From positions 1 to 64,000 of the forward strand of contig NZ_BJND01000054.1 in NCBI RefSeq assembly GCF_006539505.1: 64,000 bases of DNA. The letters are read 5' to 3'. Under the pieces are notes generated by a model that saw only the letters and a program-made list of their open reading frames with translations, ran no database searches and was not told where the DNA came from. A program made the position numbers and the translations under genes. Shown piece after piece: positions 9,678 to 17,210 of the stretch; position 1 is the stretch's first letter, and each line of letters opens with the position of its first letter. The stretch is from Streptomyces spinoverrucosus (GTDB lineage Bacteria > Actinomycetota > Actinomycetes > Streptomycetales > Streptomycetaceae).

Positions 9678-11621
9678 ATGACTGCAACCGACGCTCCCGC
9701 GTGGCCGCATTGCGGACACCTCGACGCCGGGGAACGCTGCCGGGGGCGCAGAGTGGGTTCGTACACGGCTTGCCTGGCGCATCTGGACAGCGCCGAACGG
9801 GCCGCCCACCTGGCCTCGCTGTCCCCCGGCGCCGACCTCGACCACCGGGGCACCCCCTTCACCCAGGACCTGCTCGACGAACTGCTCGCACCGCTCAGGG
9901 ATCCGGGGAGCGGACGGGCGCGGGTGGGGGACGCGTCCTTCGACGAGGTGCGGTTCACCGGAGATGCGGAGCTCGAGGGGATCGACTTCGGCGGCTTCTG
10001 CTCTTTCGCGTCGGCCGTGTTCGGCGGGGGTCTGTACGTCCGTGAGGTGCGTGCCGGGGGCGATCTCCGCCTCGGCGCGGCGCAGGTCGCGGGAGACGTG
10101 TGGCTCGATGACACCGAAGTGGGCGGTGACGCCTGGTTCTACGAGACGCGGATCAAGGGCACGCTGTGGTTCTGTGTCCGCGAGGTCGGCAGAAGTGCGG
10201 TGTTCAAGGGCATGACGTGCGGGGATGCCTACTTCTCGGGTGTCCGGGTGTGTGGCGTCGCGTCCTTCGGCGGGGCGGCCATCGACGGGAACGCCACCTT
10301 CGACGGCGCGGTCTTCGAGGACGGTGCCGACTTCGAGAAGGTCCGGGTCGCCGGCCGGGCCTGTTTCGACGGTACGCATTTCCACCGGAGCAGAGCCTGC
10401 TTCAACGGGGCGGACATCGGCGGGGACATACCGTTCGCCGAGGCTCACTTCGCGGCGGAAGCCACGTTCGACGAGGCCACGATCGGTGGTGACATGTCGT
10501 TCTCCGGTGCCCGGCTGGAGGCCGGCATCGGGTTCCGGCGGGCGGTGTTCCGGCGTACCGCCCGCATCGGCCCGCTGGTCTGCCCGGGGACGGTGGACTT
10601 CTCCGACGCCGTGTTCGAGGCCGCGTGGACGCTGGAGGCCGCCGCGCGGGAGGTGCACTTCCGGCGGACACGGTGGGCGTCCACCGCCGCGCTGCGGCTG
10701 CGGTACGCCGTGGTGGATCTGACCGACGCCGTGGTGGAGTTCCCGGTGACCGTCGTCGGCCGGCCCCGCCCGTTCGTCTCGCCGGAGGGCGAGGTGATCG
10801 CCGAACCGGGGCTCTCCGACACCCGGGTGCGTGTCACCTCGGTCAAGGGCGTGGACGCCGCGCACCTGGCGCTTGCCGACGTCGACCTGACCGGCTGTCT
10901 CTTCGTGGAGGCGGTCCACCTGGACCAGTTGCGGCTCGAAGGCCGCTGCGTCCTGGCGCCACCACCGGACGGGCTGCGCTGGATACGCCGCCGGACCCTG
11001 GCCGAGGAGCACCACTGGCGGGCGACCCGGTACGGCGACGGCTGGACGCCCGCGCCACCGGGTGTCGAGACGCACGACCCCGCCGTGCTCGCACCGGTCT
11101 ACCGGCAGCTGCGCAAGGCGCTCGAGGACGGCCGGAACGAGCCGGGCGCGGCCGACTTCTACTACGGCGAAATGGAGATGCGCCGCCACGACGCCACGGC
11201 GTCCCTCGGTGAGCGGACGCTGCTGCGGCTGTACTGGGCACTCTCCGGATACGGCCTGCGCGCCACGCGTGCCCTGGCCTGGTTGGTCCTGGCGATGACG
11301 GCCACCGTGCTCGCGATGATGCTGTGGGGGCTGCCGCAGGCCGACCTGGACCCGGTCAGTGCGGGTACCACCGACGGCCGCCGAGTAACCCTGACGACCA
11401 GGAAGCCGACACCCGTCAACCCGGAAGGGCCCTACACAAGGCGTCTGTCGTCCGCGCGGTTCGAGAAGTCCGTGAGGGTGGTGGTCAACTCGGTGATCTT
11501 CCGGGCCTCCGGACAGGACCTGACCACCACCGGGATGTACGTCGAGATAACTGCCCGCCTCGTCGAGCCGGGCCTGCTGGGGCTTGCCATCCTCGCCGTG
11601 CGCAGCCGCGTGAAGCGGTGA
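9678..11621 (+). CDS. Pentapeptide-like beta-helix protein with C-terminal membrane segment
   Basis: 647 residues, 13 bp after the lipase-like gene. Residues 11-35 carry clustered Cys/His (Cys12, His14, Cys21, Cys32, His35) that could bind zinc. Residues about 85-330 are short repeats of the type A-x-F-x-G with Gly-Asp turns (ATFDGAVF, ACFDGTHF, MSFSGARL), reading as a pentapeptide-like right-handed beta-helix. A helical linker contains YYGEMEMRR and LSGYGLRATRAL, then a transmembrane helix at about 531-552. The C-terminus is mildly hydrophobic and may re-enter the membrane. Similar Streptomyces proteins end in a two-helix, channel-like domain; a membrane-acting effector role in this three-gene operon is inference. 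Confidence 0.65.
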   Translation: MTATDAPAWPHCGHLDAGERCRGRRVGSYTACLAHLDSAERAAHLASLSPGADLDHRGTPFTQDLLDELLAPLRDPGSGRARVGDASFDEVRFTGDAELEGIDFGGFCSFASAVFGGGLYVREVRAGGDLRLGAAQVAGDVWLDDTEVGGDAWFYETRIKGTLWFCVREVGRSAVFKGMTCGDAYFSGVRVCGVASFGGAAIDGNATFDGAVFEDGADFEKVRVAGRACFDGTHFHRSRACFNGADIGGDIPFAEAHFAAEATFDEATIGGDMSFSGARLEAGIGFRRAVFRRTARIGPLVCPGTVDFSDAVFEAAWTLEAAAREVHFRRTRWASTAALRLRYAVVDLTDAVVEFPVTVVGRPRPFVSPEGEVIAEPGLSDTRVRVTSVKGVDAAHLALADVDLTGCLFVEAVHLDQLRLEGRCVLAPPPDGLRWIRRRTLAEEHHWRATRYGDGWTPAPPGVETHDPAVLAPVYRQLRKALEDGRNEPGAADFYYGEMEMRRHDATASLGERTLLRLYWALSGYGLRATRALAWLVLAMTATVLAMMLWGLPQADLDPVSAGTTDGRRVTLTTRKPTPVNPEGPYTRRLSSARFEKSVRVVVNSVIFRASGQDLTTTGMYVEITARLVEPGLLGLAILAVRSRVKR

Positions 11622-11838
11622 CGTGCCCCATGAGATCAGCCCTGATGAGCGCGCAGCAAGGCCGCCGTCTCTTCGAGCGAGACCTGGCCGCGGGACCGGC
11701 GTGCGATCCGGGCATGCGTCTGGCCGATCCGGTCACCGAGGTTTCGAGGACGACCGGCTGCAGGCGCTGAAGCCGGACGGTGACGAGGGCTCGCCCTGCG
11801 GACGGTGTCCCCCGCTGCTCCCCAGTTCGCGTCGCTGC

Positions 11839-12447
11839 TCAGTCAGTGCTCGATTGGGTGCGGCGGGCGTAGGCGCGGGCCGCGCGGGCGCGGTCGCCGC
11901 AGCGGGTGGAGCACCAGTGGCGGCGGCCGGTGCGCAGCAAGTACCGGTTGCACGGGGCGGAGCCGCACGCGGCGAGGCGTTCGGCATCGGGGCCGGTGAG
12001 CAGATCGGCGGCGTTGGCGGCGAGGGTTGCGAGGGCATGGTCGAGGATCTGGGTGGTGGGGTGGGCGGCGGCACGGTACAGGCCGCGCACCGGATCCCAG
12101 TGCAGCAGGGAGGCCGCAGGGGCCCGGGTCAGTGCGTCATTGACGGAGGCGAGAGCGCTCGACGGAGCAGGGTGCCCGTCGACTCTGGAGGCGAGCAGCG
12201 CCCGGATCTGTTCGCGCAGCGACCTCAGTTGCGCCGCGCACACCTCCCGCAGTCCGGCATCCACGGGGGCGAGGTCGCGTTCGGTGAGCCACTGGTTTGC
12301 GGCCGCAGGGGTGCCGAGGAGGTCGGTGAACTGGCCGCCGGGCAGGGCAATGGCGCTGTTGGCCAGGTCGAGTGCGGGGTACCGCTCCGCTCCCGGCGCT
12401 GGCGGCGGGGGGCACTCGGCGGGCACGGGCTCCTTCATGGTTCTCAT
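11839..12447 (-). CDS. CGNR zinc-finger regulator (ABATE-type N-terminus)
   Basis: 202 residues from ATG 12447; in-frame ATGs at 12465 and 12438 are alternatives. The C-terminal part is the CGNR zinc finger: a CGSAPCNRYLL start, then WCSTRCGDRARAARAYARR, giving four Cys ligands and a basic tail that should bind nucleic acid. The N-terminal part has the ABATE-like segment LDLANSAIAL, seen in regulators proposed to bind a small ligand. It diverges from a metallo-hydrolase gene across a repeat-bearing control region, so it probably regulates that gene and itself. Confidence 0.8.
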   Translation of the reverse strand: MRTMKEPVPAECPPPPAPGAERYPALDLANSAIALPGGQFTDLLGTPAAANQWLTERDLAPVDAGLREVCAAQLRSLREQIRALLASRVDGHPAPSSALASVNDALTRAPAASLLHWDPVRGLYRAAAHPTTQILDHALATLAANAADLLTGPDAERLAACGSAPCNRYLLRTGRRHWCSTRCGDRARAARAYARRTQSSTD

Positions 12448-12463
12448 GGTATGGCTTGCCTTC

Positions 12464-12517
12464 ATCCGTGAGAAACGACTACCGTCGCGTCACGGATAAT
12501 CTTTCTCTCATCCGTGA
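12464..12517. promoter_or_regulatory. Three copies of ATCCGTGA between divergent genes
   Basis: ATCCGTGA occurs at 12464-12471, as its inverse TCACGGAT at 12490-12497, and again direct at 12510-12517. The first two form an inverted repeat. They overlap the starts of the CGNR regulator and the metallo-hydrolase, so they are good candidates for the regulator's binding sites. The surrounding TTTCTC and AAAC runs are AT-rich for this genome. Confidence 0.55.
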
Positions 12518-13181
12518 GGACACAACCAACGCCCCAGTCCCGATCCGCGTCTTCGGCGGCCCCACCGCCCTCATCGAGTACGGCGGGCTGAAGCTGCTCA
12601 CCGACCCCACATTCGACGAGCCCGGCGACTACCAGGTGCCCAGCGGCCCGCCCCTGACCAAAACAGCGCCCTCGGCCATCACACCCTCCGAACTCGGCCC
12701 CCTCGACGCGGTCCTGCTCTCCCACGATCAGCACGCCGACAACCTCGACCACTCCGGCCGAGCCCTCCTCACCGACGTACCCCTCACGCTCACCACTCCC
12801 AGCGGCGCGGCCCGCCTCGGCGGCACGGCCAGGGGCCTGGCCCCATGGGAAGTCGTCGGCTTCGTCCTGACCTCGAACGACCTGCCCACGGTCTACATCA
12901 GTGGCGACAACGCCTCGCTCACTCTGGTCAAGGAGATCGCCCAGCGGTTCGGACCGGTCGACACCGCCGTCCTGTTCGCCGGGGCACCTCGACGCCCCGT
13001 TTTCGACGGCGCCCTCCTCGTCCTCGACAGCGCGCAGGCCGCCGAAGCCACCAGGATCCTCGGAGCACGCCGCGTGGTGCCCGTCCACTGCGACAGTTGG
13101 GATCACTTCACCGAAGGCCGCGACGATGTGGTGACCGCCTTCACCGCCGCCGGACTGGCCGACCGCCTGCAACTGGACTGA
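12468..13181 (+). CDS. Metallo-beta-lactamase-fold hydrolase (UlaG-like)
   Basis: 237 residues from GTG 12468, the last start codon before the conserved fold; ATG 12372 is in frame but runs through the control region. The fold starts IRVFGGPTALIEYGGLKLLTDP, typical of UlaG-like hydrolases. The metal motif is HDQHADNLDH (86-95), a variant of HxHxDH. Further ligand candidates are Asp in ISGDN and His in VPVHCDSWDHF. Substrate unknown; the family includes lactonases and phosphodiesterases. It is divergent from, and probably controlled by, the CGNR protein. Confidence 0.75.
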   Translation: MRNDYRRVTDNLSLIREDTTNAPVPIRVFGGPTALIEYGGLKLLTDPTFDEPGDYQVPSGPPLTKTAPSAITPSELGPLDAVLLSHDQHADNLDHSGRALLTDVPLTLTTPSGAARLGGTARGLAPWEVVGFVLTSNDLPTVYISGDNASLTLVKEIAQRFGPVDTAVLFAGAPRRPVFDGALLVLDSAQAAEATRILGARRVVPVHCDSWDHFTEGRDDVVTAFTAAGLADRLQLD

Positions 13182-13286
13182 CAGGACGCCGACCGAGGCA
13201 CTGTGGGACGAGCGCCTGGGCATGGCCCGCATCGACCGCCTCCGGCACATCCGCGAACTCGTCGCCCGGGCCGCCCCGGCGTCCGG

Positions 13287-14285
13287 TCAGCGGGTGGCGA
13301 GGAGCTCCAGCGTGTCGATCACGCGGTTCGAGAAGCCCCACTCGTTGTCGTACCAGGCGACCACCTTGACGTGGCGGCCGTCGACGCGGGTGAGGGCCGA
13401 GTCGAAGATGGACGAGGCCGGATTGCCCGTGATGTCGGACGACACGAGCGGGTCGTCCGAGTATTCGAGGATGCCGGCGAGCGGCCCCTCCGCCGCGGCG
13501 CGGTACGCCGCCAGCACGTCGTCGCGCGTCACGTCGCGCGAGACGGTCGTGTTGAGTTCGACGATCGAGCCCACCGGAACCGGCACGCGGATCGAGTCGC
13601 CCGACAGCTTGCCGTCGAGGTTCGGCAGCACGAGCCCGATCGCCTTGGCGGCACCCGTCGTGGTCGGCACGATGTTGACGGCGGCGGCGCGGGCGCGGCG
13701 GGCGTCGCGGTGCGGACCGTCCTGGAGGTTCTGCTCCTGCGTGTAGGCGTGCACCGTCGTCATGAAGCCGTGCTCGATGCCGGCGAGTTCGTCGAGCACC
13801 GCAGCCAGCGGCGCAAGCGCGTTCGTCGTGCACGAGGCGTTCGAGACGATCGTGTGCACGGCCGGGTCGTACGCGTCGGTGTTGACCCCGAACGCGAGCG
13901 TGACGTCGGCGCCGTCCGACGGCGCGCTGACGAGCACCTTCTTAGCGCCCGCGTCGAGGTGGGCACGGGCGGCCTTGGCCGACGTGAAGCGGCCGGTGGC
14001 TTCCAGAACGATGTCGACGCCGAGTTCCGCCCAGGGCAGCTGCGCCGGTTCGCGCTCGGCGAGCACCGTGATGCGGCGGCCGTCGACGACGAGGGCGTCC
14101 CCGTCGACGGTCACCGGGCGGCCGAGCCGGCCGGCCGTGCTGTCGTAGGCGAGCAGCCGGGCGAGGGTGGCGGGCTCCGTCAGATCGTTGACGGCGACGA
14201 TCTCGACGGCGCTGTCGCGTTCGAGCAGTGCGCGCAGCACATTGCGTCCGATGCGGCCGAATCCGTTGATCGCGATGCGCGTCAT
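13287..14285 (-). CDS. gap: Glyceraldehyde-3-phosphate dehydrogenase
   Basis: 332 residues, a full-length NAD(P)-dependent GAPDH that interconverts glyceraldehyde-3-phosphate and 1,3-bisphosphoglycerate. Seen: N-terminal Rossmann motif INGFGRIGRN, catalytic Cys152 in SNASCTTN, His in TTVHAYT, and the C-terminal WYDNEWGFSNRV. ATG 14285 is preceded by AAGGGAC. It is not in a glycolytic cluster: the only neighbour on its strand is a GlxA-type regulator 111 bp upstream. This looks like an extra GAPDH copy, perhaps for a special condition; the pairing suggests the regulator controls it. Confidence 0.92.
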   Translation of the reverse strand: MTRIAINGFGRIGRNVLRALLERDSAVEIVAVNDLTEPATLARLLAYDSTAGRLGRPVTVDGDALVVDGRRITVLAEREPAQLPWAELGVDIVLEATGRFTSAKAARAHLDAGAKKVLVSAPSDGADVTLAFGVNTDAYDPAVHTIVSNASCTTNALAPLAAVLDELAGIEHGFMTTVHAYTQEQNLQDGPHRDARRARAAAVNIVPTTTGAAKAIGLVLPNLDGKLSGDSIRVPVPVGSIVELNTTVSRDVTRDDVLAAYRAAAEGPLAGILEYSDDPLVSSDITGNPASSIFDSALTRVDGRHVKVVAWYDNEWGFSNRVIDTLELLATR

Positions 14286-14396
14286 GAGTGGTGTCCCTTC
14301 AGTCCCTTTGGGTTCCCCACCAGCGTCGCGTGCGGCATTCACGCGTGACAGCGGCGTGATCGCCACGGTTCACAAGGATCGCGCCAGGCAATCGCC

Positions 14397-15353
14397 CTAC
14401 TCGCCGCGGGCGAAAGTGCGCCGGTACTCGCTCGGCGTGGTGCCGAGGATGCGCTGAAAATGCAGCCGCAGATTCGCACCGGTGCCCAGACCGACCTCGG
14501 CGGCGATCTGCTCGACGCTCCGCTGCGAACGCTCCAGCAGCTCACGCGCCACGTCGATGCGGGCGCGCATGACCCACTGCATCGGCGTATACCCCGTGTC
14601 TTCGACGAAGCGCCGCGAGAACGTACGCGGCGAGACCGCAGCATGCCGGGCCAGCACCTCAAGGGTGAGGGGTTCGCCGAGCCGGCGCAGCGCCCACTCG
14701 CGGGTGGCGGCGAACCGCTCGCCGAGCGGCTCGGGCACGCTGCGCGGCACGTACTGCGCCTGACCCCCGCTGCGGTAGGGGGCCGCGACCAGGCGCCGGG
14801 CCGCGTGGTTCGACGCGGCCACCCCGAGGTCGCCACGCAGAATGTGCAGGCACAGGTCGATGCCCGAGGCGGCGCCCGCCGACGTCAGCACGCTGCCCTC
14901 GTCGACGAACAGAACGTTCTCGTCGACCTGGACGAGCGGATGCTTCGCCGCAAGTGTCCGCGAGTAGTGCCAGTGCGTCGTGGCGCGTCTGCCGTCCAGC
15001 AGGCCCGTGGCGGCGAGCGTGAAGGCGCCCGTCGAGATGGCGGCGAGCCGCGTGCCCCGAGCGTGGGCGGCGATCAGCGCGTCGACGACGGCCTGCGGCG
15101 GGTCGTCGCGGTCCGGGAACCGGTAGCCGGGGATGAAGACGATGTCGGCCCACGCAAGCGCGTCGAGGCCGTGGGCGACGGAGTACGACAGGCCGTCGGC
15201 GCCGGTCACCAGACCGGGTGCCGCCCCGCACACCCGCACCTCGTACGGCATGCTCGCGCGGGTCGTGAACACCTGCGCGGGAATGCCGACATCGAGCGGC
15301 TTCGCACCCTCGAGCACAAGGACGGCGACGCGGTGCAGGCGGGAGGACGGCAC
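14397..15353 (-). CDS. GlxA-family transcriptional regulator (DJ-1/PfpI + AraC HTH)
   Basis: 318 residues from GTG 15353; upstream codons in this frame are Arg/Pro-rich non-coding read-through. Residues about 5-185 form a DJ-1/PfpI-like domain (VAVLVLEGAKPLDVGIPAQVF, here without a clear catalytic Cys). Residues about 215-318 hold two AraC helix-turn-helices (LEVLARHAAVSPRTFSRRF, then VEQIAAEVGLGTGANLRLHF). Members of this family activate catabolic or stress genes. It lies upstream of, and on the same strand as, gap, so local control of gap is likely. Confidence 0.85.
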   Translation of the reverse strand: MPSSRLHRVAVLVLEGAKPLDVGIPAQVFTTRASMPYEVRVCGAAPGLVTGADGLSYSVAHGLDALAWADIVFIPGYRFPDRDDPPQAVVDALIAAHARGTRLAAISTGAFTLAATGLLDGRRATTHWHYSRTLAAKHPLVQVDENVLFVDEGSVLTSAGAASGIDLCLHILRGDLGVAASNHAARRLVAAPYRSGGQAQYVPRSVPEPLGERFAATREWALRRLGEPLTLEVLARHAAVSPRTFSRRFVEDTGYTPMQWVMRARIDVARELLERSQRSVEQIAAEVGLGTGANLRLHFQRILGTTPSEYRRTFARGE

Positions 15354-15418
15354 GGGGACAGGGTACGAGGGGCAGAATGCCGTGTTGCTGCCTGCGCCGG
15401 ACTCAGGATGGTGTCCTG

Positions 15419-16963
15419 TTACTGGCTGCTCTGTGGGCTGTAGGGCTGGAGGAGCTGGTCGACGGGGGCGTAGTCGTCGGTGAGCGGTTGGGCGTCGCCG
15501 ATCCAGGAGGCGAGGTCGTCGCCGGTGACGATCTTCCAGCCGGTTTGCCGGGCGTCCAGCGCTTCCTGGGTCGCGCGTAGGTCGATTGGTCGCTTGGAGG
15601 CGAGTACCACCAGATTGCCGCCCTGGGGAGTGGCGGTCGGGTCGAGGCCGATGTCGGTGGGTTCGCCGACGAGGGCGACGTGCTCGAAGGTCTCGCTGAG
15701 GGTGGCCGCTTCGGCACGTGCGAAGGCCAGAGCACCGTGATCGATGAGGTTGGCGACGTACAGGCCGTCCTCGTTGAGGACCCGCCGTACGTCGGTCATC
15801 GCTTCCACCGTGGTGAGGTGCCACGGCACGCTGACGCCCCCGAAGGCGTCGCCGACGACGAGGTCACGACTGCCGGAGTCCAGTCGCCTCAGGCCGAGCC
15901 TTCCGTCCTCGGTGCGTACGTCGATACCGGCGTCCGGTCTCAGACCGAGTTGGTCGCGGTTGATGCGTACGACGCCGCTGTCGATCTCGGACACCAGGCT
16001 GCGCGTTCCGGGGCGCGTGGCCGCGAGGTAACGGGGAAGGGTGAGCCCGCCGCCGCCCAGGTGGTGGGCGACAAGCGGCTCACCTTCGGGGAAGGCGGCA
16101 TCGACCACCGACGCGATGGCGCGTACGTACTCGAACTCCAGGAAGGTCGGGTCGTCGATGTCGACGTAGGAGTGCCGCAGGCCGTCCAGGACGAGTGTGC
16201 GGCCGCTGTCCCGGTCGGGGTCGGCGACGACCCGTGCGCAGTGGTACCTGGTCTCCGTGTCGCAGCCACCTGGCGCGACCGTGGTGGCGAGGCCGCCGGC
16301 GACGACCACGAGTGTGAGGGCGGGGGTGCCGCGCCACCCGCGCGTTCGCCACTCGACCAGCCCCGCGCCGACCACCAGCAGTGTGCCGAGGCCGATCAGG
16401 ATGCCGCTGACCGGCAACCTCGATACGAGGACGAAGCCGGTGAGGACGGTACCGACGATGGCGCCGAAGGTGCCGACGCCGGACAGTCGGCCGACGACCG
16501 TTCCGGTCTCGGCGAGGCTGGTGAGGCGCAACTTGGTCACGATCGGCGTCACCGCGGAGAGCAGCGCGCCCGGCACCAGGATGGTCAGCGACGCGATGAA
16601 CAGGAGCGTCGCCGGTGCCCACTCCGCAGCGGTGCGCAGTACGGCAGGGGTGAGCGCCACGACCGCTCCCGACACCCCGAGCGACGGTCCCAGGAGCCGG
16701 CGTGGATCGACCTGGTCGGCGATGCGCCCGCCCAGCCAGGAGCCGAGGGCGATCGCGGTGAGGGCGATGCCGATCACCATCGTGCTGGTCTCGAGGGTGA
16801 GGCCGAGGTAGGGAGCCAGCAGCCGCAAAGCGACGATCTCAACCACCAGGACCGCGGCCGACGACCCGAACACAAGCACGGCGGCAGCACGGGGACCCAG
16901 GCCGTAGTTGCGCGGCGTGTCCTCGGCGACAGGCGAGGAAGACGATCCGGTCACGGGCGACAT
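15419..16963 (-). CDS. Membrane-anchored spermidine-synthase-like protein
   Basis: 514 residues from ATG 16963. The first ~215 residues hold about seven hydrophobic helices (AAAVLVFGSSAAVLVVEIVAL, then ALTAIALGSWLGGRIADQ). The rest is a soluble Rossmann domain of the spermidine synthase type (HHLGGGGLTLPRYLA, EIDSGVVRINRDQLGL, RDLVVGDAFGG, LTTVEAMTDVRRVL). The Gly-rich loop and an acidic residue that would hold the nucleoside are visible. Fused membrane plus synthase proteins are common in bacteria, and many have no proven aminopropyl-transfer activity. It diverges from the lanthipeptide synthetase with 247 bp between; no functional link is evident. Confidence 0.8.
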   Translation of the reverse strand: MSPVTGSSSSPVAEDTPRNYGLGPRAAAVLVFGSSAAVLVVEIVALRLLAPYLGLTLETSTMVIGIALTAIALGSWLGGRIADQVDPRRLLGPSLGVSGAVVALTPAVLRTAAEWAPATLLFIASLTILVPGALLSAVTPIVTKLRLTSLAETGTVVGRLSGVGTFGAIVGTVLTGFVLVSRLPVSGILIGLGTLLVVGAGLVEWRTRGWRGTPALTLVVVAGGLATTVAPGGCDTETRYHCARVVADPDRDSGRTLVLDGLRHSYVDIDDPTFLEFEYVRAIASVVDAAFPEGEPLVAHHLGGGGLTLPRYLAATRPGTRSLVSEIDSGVVRINRDQLGLRPDAGIDVRTEDGRLGLRRLDSGSRDLVVGDAFGGVSVPWHLTTVEAMTDVRRVLNEDGLYVANLIDHGALAFARAEAATLSETFEHVALVGEPTDIGLDPTATPQGGNLVVLASKRPIDLRATQEALDARQTGWKIVTGDDLASWIGDAQPLTDDYAPVDQLLQPYSPQSSQ

Positions 16964-17210
16964 CCTTGCATGCGACCCATCTGCAGACAGGCGATCCGGA
17001 CGGCGCCGACCGGCGCGCTCACGTGGCAGAGGCGTACATGAGCCGCTGCTTCCAGCTCCCCGGATGCGCCGTCGTCCGCTCGCTGGATCAGGTGGCTTGT
17101 GGCTTGTCCGTGTTGGCTTGTGCGCGACGTGAGGGCAGGTGCCCCGGTGGAGGGCGCCGCAGTACGGGGGAGCAGGCCGGCGGCGTCTGTCGAGGCCGAG
17201 GAGGGGTCTG

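Noticed and set aside
11622..11838. Possible small gene after the pentapeptide-like gene
   Set aside because: Short frames here lack ribosome-binding sites and consistent codon use; I see only spacer sequence.
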